Below are positions 59,033 to 64,000 of a stretch of DNA of 64,000 nt, piece after piece. This DNA comes from Flavobacteriaceae bacterium (GTDB lineage Bacteria; Bacteroidota; Bacteroidia; Flavobacteriales; Flavobacteriaceae). The stretch covers positions 1 to 64,000 of the forward strand of contig PALG01000031.1 of assembly GCA_002707025.1 (NCBI GenBank). The letters run 5' to 3'. Positions within the stretch are counted from its first letter, which is position 1. The number at the start of each line of letters is the position of its first letter. The notes under the pieces are model-generated. The model ran no database searches and was not told where the DNA came from. It saw only the letters and a program-made list of their open reading frames with translations. Both the position numbers and the translations under genes were made by a program.

Positions 59033-59992
59033 CTAGTTACTTACAGTCACCTCAACCGATGTGGAATCTACCACGGTCTCGGGCACTTCTTCGTTAGGTG
59101 TTTCTGGAACGGCATCTGGATCTGCCCAAATTTCCCCTTCAGCAGCTTTTGGCTCGGCTGGGGTGGTCCCTTGAAAAGTTAACACATAACTGGCTACTTG
59201 AGCCATTTCTACCGGTTTCAGTTCGGTTTTCCAGGAAACCATTCCTTTTCCATCACGGCCTCCTTCAGAAATCGTATTGAAGACATTTTTAATTCCGCCT
59301 CCCAAAATCCAATATTCATCGGTAAGGTTAGGGCCAATACCGCCTCCTCCATCACTTTTATGACAAGCAATACAGTTGGTTTCAAAAATTTGTTTCCCAG
59401 CAGCCAGATCGGATTTCTCGGTTAATAATTCTACCGTATTCACATCGACAAGGTCTTTGGCATTCTTTTTATATTCCTCAACAGCAATACGGGCTTCTTC
59501 CATTTCAATTTCAAACTCCTTAGCCTGCTTGTTTCCATCAAAGATGTGATAGCGTACCAAATAGATTCCGGCAAACACAATCGTGATGTAAAACATGTAC
59601 AGCCACCACGGTGGAAGTTTGTTATCCAGTTCCCGGATCCCGTCGTAATTATGATCCAAGACGATTTCCCCTTCCTGTTCGATTGGTTTCCCACCGGCCA
59701 GCTTTTTATAGAGATTCTTAATACCAGAGAACTGTTGTGCTTTTCTCTTTTCTTCGGAAGCAAGGTATTTTTGCTGTGCTTCTTCCGAAAGCCCTCGATA
59801 CAGAATACTCTTCAAGGTTTCAGCAATCATTTCAACTGCAATGGCAAACAGCAGTAACATGGCCAATACGCCCCATATGATAGGGTATTTTTCGATGGCC
59901 ATTTGGTCGCCAGAGTCTATGGTAAACTCCAGCAGTAAAAAGGCAATGACCAAAAAGCCTATAACTCGTAAATAAGATGCTAATGATTTCAT
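59033..59992 (-). CDS. ccoP: Cytochrome c oxidase cbb3-type subunit III, mono-heme type
   Basis: CcoP feeds electrons from cytochromes c to the oxidase. The 319 residues have two N-terminal helices plus a third near residue 130-148 (PPWWLYMFYITIVFAGIYLV) and a single c-heme site ETNCIACHKSDGGGG near residue 208, followed by MVSWKTELKP with the axial Met. Proteobacterial CcoP has two CxxCH motifs; only one is present here. The acidic C-terminal tail of about 45 residues is low-complexity. Overlaps ccoQ by 4 bp. Confidence 0.95.
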   Translation of the reverse strand: MKSLASYLRVIGFLVIAFLLLEFTIDSGDQMAIEKYPIIWGVLAMLLLFAIAVEMIAETLKSILYRGLSEEAQQKYLASEEKRKAQQFSGIKNLYKKLAGGKPIEQEGEIVLDHNYDGIRELDNKLPPWWLYMFYITIVFAGIYLVRYHIFDGNKQAKEFEIEMEEARIAVEEYKKNAKDLVDVNTVELLTEKSDLAAGKQIFETNCIACHKSDGGGGIGPNLTDEYWILGGGIKNVFNTISEGGRDGKGMVSWKTELKPVEMAQVASYVLTFQGTTPAEPKAAEGEIWADPDAVPETPNEEVPETVVDSTSVEVTVSN

Positions 59993-60186
59993 ACTATGGT
60001 ATTGTGGTTAGTAGTATCGTCGTTTTCTAAAGGTATGTTGCTCACTTCTTGGATATACGCCTTCTTTGCGGTAATCACCCAAAAGAATAGCAATACAAAG
60101 AATACAAAGAATATGAGCAGTGAAATGATTGGGTATATGGTAACCCCATCAATATTTTCCAAATTTCCTTTTACAAATTTCAACAT
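59989..60186 (-). CDS. ccoQ: Cytochrome c oxidase cbb3-type subunit CcoQ
   Basis: A 65-residue single-helix subunit (TIYPIISLLIFFVFFVLLFF) with a short charged tail. CcoQ stabilises the assembled oxidase. Position between ccoNO and ccoP with an overlap of 4 bp to ccoP supports the identity. Confidence 0.88.
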   Translation of the reverse strand: MLKFVKGNLENIDGVTIYPIISLLIFFVFFVLLFFWVITAKKAYIQEVSNIPLENDDTTNHNTIV

Positions 60187-60194
60187 GGTTTCTA

Positions 60195-62393
60195 TTATTT
60201 AAGGGTTACTTCTCCTTCGTTGGTCTTTACTTTAATATCGGTACCCAGACGTTGTAGGTATGCAATAAGTGCAACAATTTCACGGTTTCGCATTTCCACA
60301 AACGCTTCATTGTTTTCTTGGGCATACTTCTTATCGGCTTCATACGTCTTTGCAAAGTCGGGATCACTAAATAGGTTTTGCTCTATTTTGGTTCCCTGTT
60401 CGTCCATCCATTCTTGAGCTCGGGTGATATCCTCTTCGGTATATGGGACTCCAAGGGTAACCATGGCTTCCATTTTCTTCTCGGTCATGGATTTATCCAA
60501 TTCATTTTTGATAAGCCATTTATAGGAAGGCATGATAGAACCTGAAGACGTAGACTGCGGATCGTACATATGGTTAAAATGCCAATTATCACTGTATTTT
60601 CCACCTACACGGAACAAATCGGGGCCGGTACGCTTACTTCCCCAAAGGAAAGGGTGGTCGTACACGTATTCTCCAGATTTTGAATATTCCCCATAGCGTT
60701 CCACTTCACTTCGGAAGGGACGCACCATTTGTGAGTGACACGCATTACAACTTTCACGGATGTATAAGTCACGACCTTCCAATTCTAAAGGTGTATAGGG
60801 TTTTACACTCGTAATTTTAGGTACATAATCATCGACAATCAAAGACGGAATAATTTGCACCATACCTCCAATTAAAATAGCCACAGTAGCATAGATGGTA
60901 AGCTTCACAGGGCGTCTTTCCAACCAAGTGTGGTATCCTTCTTTAGCTGTTCTATGCTTGGTAACTCGAGCTAATGGGGCAGCTTCAGCTAATTCATCGG
61001 TAACCTTACTTCCCTTACGTATGGTAATGATGATATTCACTACCAACATGATCATTCCTACTATATATAGGGAACCTCCAATAGCTCTCATCCAGTACAT
61101 TGGGATGATTTCACTTACGGTTTCCAGGAAGTTTCCGTAGGTAAGGGTTCCATCTGGATTAAACTGTTTCCACATAAAGGCCTGAACAAATCCAGCGACG
61201 TACATAGGTAAAGCATACATCACGATACCCAAAGTTCCAATCCAGAAGTGGGCATTGGCCATAGAGGTAGACCAAAGCTTGGTTTTAAATAACTTGGGCA
61301 CCAACCAATAGACCATTCCGAAGGTTAAGAAACCATTCCAGGCCAAAGCACCTACGTGAACGTGGGCAATAATCCAATCGGTGAAGTGGGCAATGGCATT
61401 AACGTTTTTCAAGGAAAGCATAGGACCTTCAAACGTGGCCATACCATAACCGGTAATGGCGACTACCATAAACTTCAACACCGGACTGGTTCGTACTTTA
61501 TCCCAAGCACCACGCAAGGTTAGCAATCCGTTGATCATCCCTCCCCAAGAAGGAGCAATCAGCATTACGGAGAACGTAACCCCCAAACTTTGAGCCCAAT
61601 CGGGTAAAGCTGAATACAATAAGTGGTGAGGCCCAGCCCAGATATAGATAAATATTAAGGACCAAAAGTGAACAATCGAAAGTTTATAAGAATATACCGG
61701 TCTGTTGGCTGCCTTCGGAACAAAGTAATACATGAGCCCCAAAAAAGGAGTAGTCAAGAAAAATGCTACCGCATTGTGTCCATACCACCATTGTACGAGA
61801 GCATCCTGAACCCCAGCATAAGCTGAATAACTTTTTAGGAAACTTACGGGAAGCTCCATACTGTTTACGATGTGGAGTACTGCTACCGTTACGAAAGTTG
61901 CTAGATAAAACCAAATAGCTACATAAAGGTGACGTTGCCTTCTCTTTAAGATGGTTCCAATCATATTGGCACCAAAAGCCACCCAAACCAAGGCAATGGC
62001 AATATCAATAGGCCATTCCAATTCGGCATACTCTTTTGAAGTTGAATACCCCAATGGAAGCGTTATGGCCGCTGCAACAATAATGAGCTGCCAGCCCCAA
62101 AAGTTGAAATTACTTAAAAAATTACTCCACATTCTGGCTTTAAGCAATCGTTGCAAAGAGTAATATACTCCTGCAAAAATGGCGTTTCCAACGAAGGCAA
62201 AGATTACTGCATTGGTATGCAAGGGTCGTAATCGACCAAAGCTTAACCAAGAGATGCCATCGGTTAGGTTTGGAAACAAAAACATAAAGGCTAATAATAG
62301 CCCCACGCTCATCCCTACAACACCCCATAGAAGAGTGGCATAGAGGAATTTTTTAACGATCTGGTTATCGTAATAAAACTTCTGTACTTCCAT
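60195..62393 (-). CDS. ccoNO: Fused cytochrome c oxidase cbb3-type subunits I and II
   Basis: A 732-residue fusion of CcoN and CcoO. The CcoN part (about 1-480) has twelve helices and the heme/copper His ligands in GRLRPLHTNAVIFAFVGN, WWYGHNAVAFFLTTPFLGL, GPHHLLYSALPDW and WIIAHVHVGALAWN. The CcoO part (about 515-732) has a membrane anchor, one c-heme site RESCNACHSQMVRPF and a distal Met region GSIMPSYKWL. The enzyme reduces oxygen at high affinity. The fusion is a Bacteroidota trait. The ccoS gene ends 2 bp upstream. Confidence 0.97.
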   Translation of the reverse strand: MEVQKFYYDNQIVKKFLYATLLWGVVGMSVGLLLAFMFLFPNLTDGISWLSFGRLRPLHTNAVIFAFVGNAIFAGVYYSLQRLLKARMWSNFLSNFNFWGWQLIIVAAAITLPLGYSTSKEYAELEWPIDIAIALVWVAFGANMIGTILKRRQRHLYVAIWFYLATFVTVAVLHIVNSMELPVSFLKSYSAYAGVQDALVQWWYGHNAVAFFLTTPFLGLMYYFVPKAANRPVYSYKLSIVHFWSLIFIYIWAGPHHLLYSALPDWAQSLGVTFSVMLIAPSWGGMINGLLTLRGAWDKVRTSPVLKFMVVAITGYGMATFEGPMLSLKNVNAIAHFTDWIIAHVHVGALAWNGFLTFGMVYWLVPKLFKTKLWSTSMANAHFWIGTLGIVMYALPMYVAGFVQAFMWKQFNPDGTLTYGNFLETVSEIIPMYWMRAIGGSLYIVGMIMLVVNIIITIRKGSKVTDELAEAAPLARVTKHRTAKEGYHTWLERRPVKLTIYATVAILIGGMVQIIPSLIVDDYVPKITSVKPYTPLELEGRDLYIRESCNACHSQMVRPFRSEVERYGEYSKSGEYVYDHPFLWGSKRTGPDLFRVGGKYSDNWHFNHMYDPQSTSSGSIMPSYKWLIKNELDKSMTEKKMEAMVTLGVPYTEEDITRAQEWMDEQGTKIEQNLFSDPDFAKTYEADKKYAQENNEAFVEMRNREIVALIAYLQRLGTDIKVKTNEGEVTLK

Positions 62394-62395
62394 AA

Positions 62396-62587
62396 TTACT
62401 GGTTATCGTTTTTGGTTTGTGGTTTATCTGTAGAAACTTCCTTAATCACTTCATCCTCAAACAACATACGTACGGAAGGCGTATAGGTATCATCGTATTG
62501 CCCTTTCTTTACAGAAATAATAAATACAATGAAAAAGAGTACCGCTACCGTAACACTAATCGCTAAAAGCATGTAAATGATGGTCAT
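62396..62587 (-). CDS. ccoS: Cytochrome cbb3 oxidase maturation protein CcoS
   Basis: A 63-residue protein with one membrane helix and the family core YMLLAISVTVAVLFFIVFII, then SVKKGQYDDTYTPSVRMLFE. CcoS is needed to insert heme b and copper into the oxidase. It heads the cco operon behind a Crp/Fnr-like promoter and precedes ccoNO by 2 bp. Confidence 0.93.
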   Translation of the reverse strand: MTIIYMLLAISVTVAVLFFIVFIISVKKGQYDDTYTPSVRMLFEDEVIKEVSTDKPQTKNDNQ

Positions 62588-62604
62588 TTTCTTAAATTAT
62601 GGTG

Positions 62605-62648
62605 TAAAAATAGAACGGGAGGCTTTCAGAAAATATGACATATATCAG
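62605..62648 (-). promoter_or_regulatory. Crp/Fnr-like site and -7 element before ccoS
   Basis: ATGAC-ATAT-ATCAG (plus-strand reading, 62635-62648) is a near-palindromic Crp/Fnr-type box. The minus strand has TATTTTTA at 62612-62605. Box centre to -7 centre is 33 bp, exactly as before hemN. It lies between the ccoI stop and the ccoS start. Confidence 0.6.
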
Positions 62649-62650
62649 TT

Positions 62651-64000
62651 TCAAAGAGTTTCTTTTTTCGCAAGCTTTTTCCCAATAAAATAAGTCGCTA
62701 CTGTAGTAAAAACCACAATACTGATAGAGCTTAAAGGCATTAAAATAGCAGCCACTACGGGGGAAAGATTTCCGGAAACGGCAAAGCTTAACCCAATAAG
62801 ATTATAGATAAGCGAGAGCACAAAGCTCCATTTAATAATCTTCATTCCCTTTTTAGAGATTTGGAAGAAATCGGTTAAATTTTGAAAACGGGAAGCATCC
62901 AAAATGCCGTCGCAAGCCGGAGAGAAAACATTCACATTTTCAGAAATAACAATTCCCACATCACTCTGCGCCAAAGCCCCGGCATCATTCAATCCATCCC
63001 CTACCATCATCACTTTTTTCCCTGATTTCTGAAGGTTTTTAATATACTGAAGCTTATCATCGGGTTTTTGTTCGAAGAGCATTACGGCGTGCTTCGGAAG
63101 GATCATTTGTAACCTTTCCCGTTCCCCGTCGTTATCCCCAGAAAGGATAACCAGCTTCTTGTCTTTCCCCAATTCCTGAAAAACTTCCATTAAGCCCTTC
63201 CGATAGGTATTTTGAAAAACGTAGCGTCCTTTATAACCATCGTTGCTACTTACATAAACCGAGGTTTCATTGGTCTCTTCCAAGCTTTCTTTTTGCGCTT
63301 CCACAAAAGAAGCTGCCCCAATTTTCAATTGTCGGTTTTTATGGGTGGCCAAGATACCTTTACCGGTCACTTCCTCAAAAGAGTCGAGAGTGGTGATATT
63401 GTTTTTATTCAACAAGTCGTACAACGCTCTACTTAAAGGATGGTTGGATGCCCGAAGGGAGCTTGTTAACACGGCAGACTCTTCTTCGGTTAAAGGAATT
63501 CCTTCATAGATAATTTTACTTTTTTGATGGGTGGTAATGGTTCCGGTTTTATCAAATACCACGGTATCTACCTGAGCCATTTGCTCAATGATGTAAGATT
63601 CCTTTAAATACAATTGCTGTTTTCCGAAGATGCGGAGCAAGTTGCCGAGGGTAAAGGGAGACGCTAAGGCAATCGCGCATGGGCAAGCCACAATTAATAC
63701 TGCGGTAAATACTTGAAAAGCCTTGGAAGGATCGACTACTAACCAAAATAAGGTGGCCAAAAACGCCAAACTTAACACCCCAATGGTGAAATTTTTACTA
63801 ATTCTATCTGTAAGGGATTGAAATAGATGCTGTTTGTTGGTAGAAAATACTTCATTGCTCCACAATTGTGTGAGATAGCTCTGCTCCACCCCTTTCATGG
63901 CTTGTACTTCAATAATACCCCCCTCCTGTCTTCCGCCGGCAAATAACTTATCGCCCGAATCCTTATGTACCGGCACGGCTTCGCCTGTCACAAAACTGTA
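62651..64000 (-). CDS. ccoI: CcoI-type copper-transporting P-type ATPase (partial, cut by the right edge)
   Basis: This P1B-type ATPase supplies copper for cbb3 oxidase. The reading frame runs to the right edge with no start, so the N-terminal metal-binding part is missing. The visible 449 residues hold the TGEAVP actuator motif, the CPC ion site in VACPCAIALASP, the phosphorylation motif DKTGTITTH, the nucleotide-binding ASNHPLSRAL and the hinge VGDGLNDAGALAQSD. Its place next to ccoS-ccoNO identifies it as the FixI/CcoI type rather than a general CopA. Confidence 0.93.
   Translation of the reverse strand, partial: YSFVTGEAVPVHKDSGDKLFAGGRQEGGIIEVQAMKGVEQSYLTQLWSNEVFSTNKQHLFQSLTDRISKNFTIGVLSLAFLATLFWLVVDPSKAFQVFTAVLIVACPCAIALASPFTLGNLLRIFGKQQLYLKESYIIEQMAQVDTVVFDKTGTITTHQKSKIIYEGIPLTEEESAVLTSSLRASNHPLSRALYDLLNKNNITTLDSFEEVTGKGILATHKNRQLKIGAASFVEAQKESLEETNETSVYVSSNDGYKGRYVFQNTYRKGLMEVFQELGKDKKLVILSGDNDGERERLQMILPKHAVMLFEQKPDDKLQYIKNLQKSGKKVMMVGDGLNDAGALAQSDVGIVISENVNVFSPACDGILDASRFQNLTDFFQISKKGMKIIKWSFVLSLIYNLIGLSFAVSGNLSPVVAAILMPLSSISIVVFTTVATYFIGKKLAKKETL

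Noticed and set aside
1-64000. Mobile elements, CRISPR arrays, prophage or toxin-antitoxin genes
   Set aside because: No transposase, integrase, direct-repeat array, or toxin/antitoxin pair was recognised on either strand.

Overview
The window comes from a member of the Bacteroidota, most probably a marine-type Flavobacteriaceae. Support for this: roughly 38-40 % GC; promoters of the Bacteroidota form TTG-N19/20-TAnnTTTG; type IX secretion C-terminal sorting domains; a fused cbb3 oxidase subunit CcoNO; a split transketolase; a compact carotenoid operon with a CrtYcd-type lycopene cyclase; and families largely confined to this phylum (2TM domain, DUF2141, DUF4870, PspC/GIN pairs). I see no phage, insertion sequence, CRISPR array or toxin island. 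This is chromosomal core plus lineage-specific regulation.

Layout. 1-330: leader and two promoters of what is probably an rRNA operon running leftwards off the window. 545-3766: thrS-infC-rpmI-rplT, with infC starting at a non-standard AUA codon. 3835-11016: a leftward series of exported protein, dnaB, accA, EamA exporter, LptF/G permease and tgt. 11203-15505: split transketolase, FKBP lipoprotein, S4 protein, phosphoribosyltransferase and aroK. 15674-15882: tRNA-Lys and tRNA-Leu. 15991-20855: a MerR/cobalamin regulator followed by crtI-crtB-crtZ-crtY-tspO. 20891-28081: a leftward two-component island (DUF2141, 35-aa peptide, TPR protein, LytS-type kinase with a 2TM tail, two 2TM proteins, LytTR regulator) plus a TonB-dependent receptor. 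28132-35995: assorted secreted, signalling and lipid genes. 35992-42673: TRIC channel and RDD leftwards, then SpoIIM-DUF4129-DUF4350-MoxR-DUF58 rightwards. 42793-49247: a second DUF2141 gene, oxyR, and a DUF4870/PadR/PspC/GIN operon. 49339-54540: large T9SS protein, outer-membrane-like protein and trxB. 54745-56106: hemN. 56200-64000: the cbb3 oxidase cluster (small membrane protein, SafE, CcoH, CcoG, CcoP, CcoQ, CcoNO, CcoS, truncated CcoI).

The most notable observations are cis-regulatory. (1) Four promoters share a 71-bp layout: two 10-bp direct repeats close to ACAATTCGGT/ACAGTTCGGT spaced exactly 21 bp, and a -7 element (CAnnTTTG in three, TATTTTTA in one) starting exactly 33 bp after the proximal repeat. 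They precede the two-component operon, its internal 2TM-2TM-lytTR segment, the TonB receptor and a DUF2141 paralogue 14 kb away. This looks like the self-contained regulon of the LytTR regulator encoded here. (2) The merR and crtI promoters each carry paired TGTTnAACA-type sites 21 bp apart, with the second site overlapping the -7 element; these are candidate operators of the cobalamin-type carotenoid repressor. (3) hemN and the cco operon each carry a Crp/Fnr-like palindrome centred 33 bp upstream of the centre of the -7 element. All functions are inferred from the sequence and recalled family knowledge; no database was searched.
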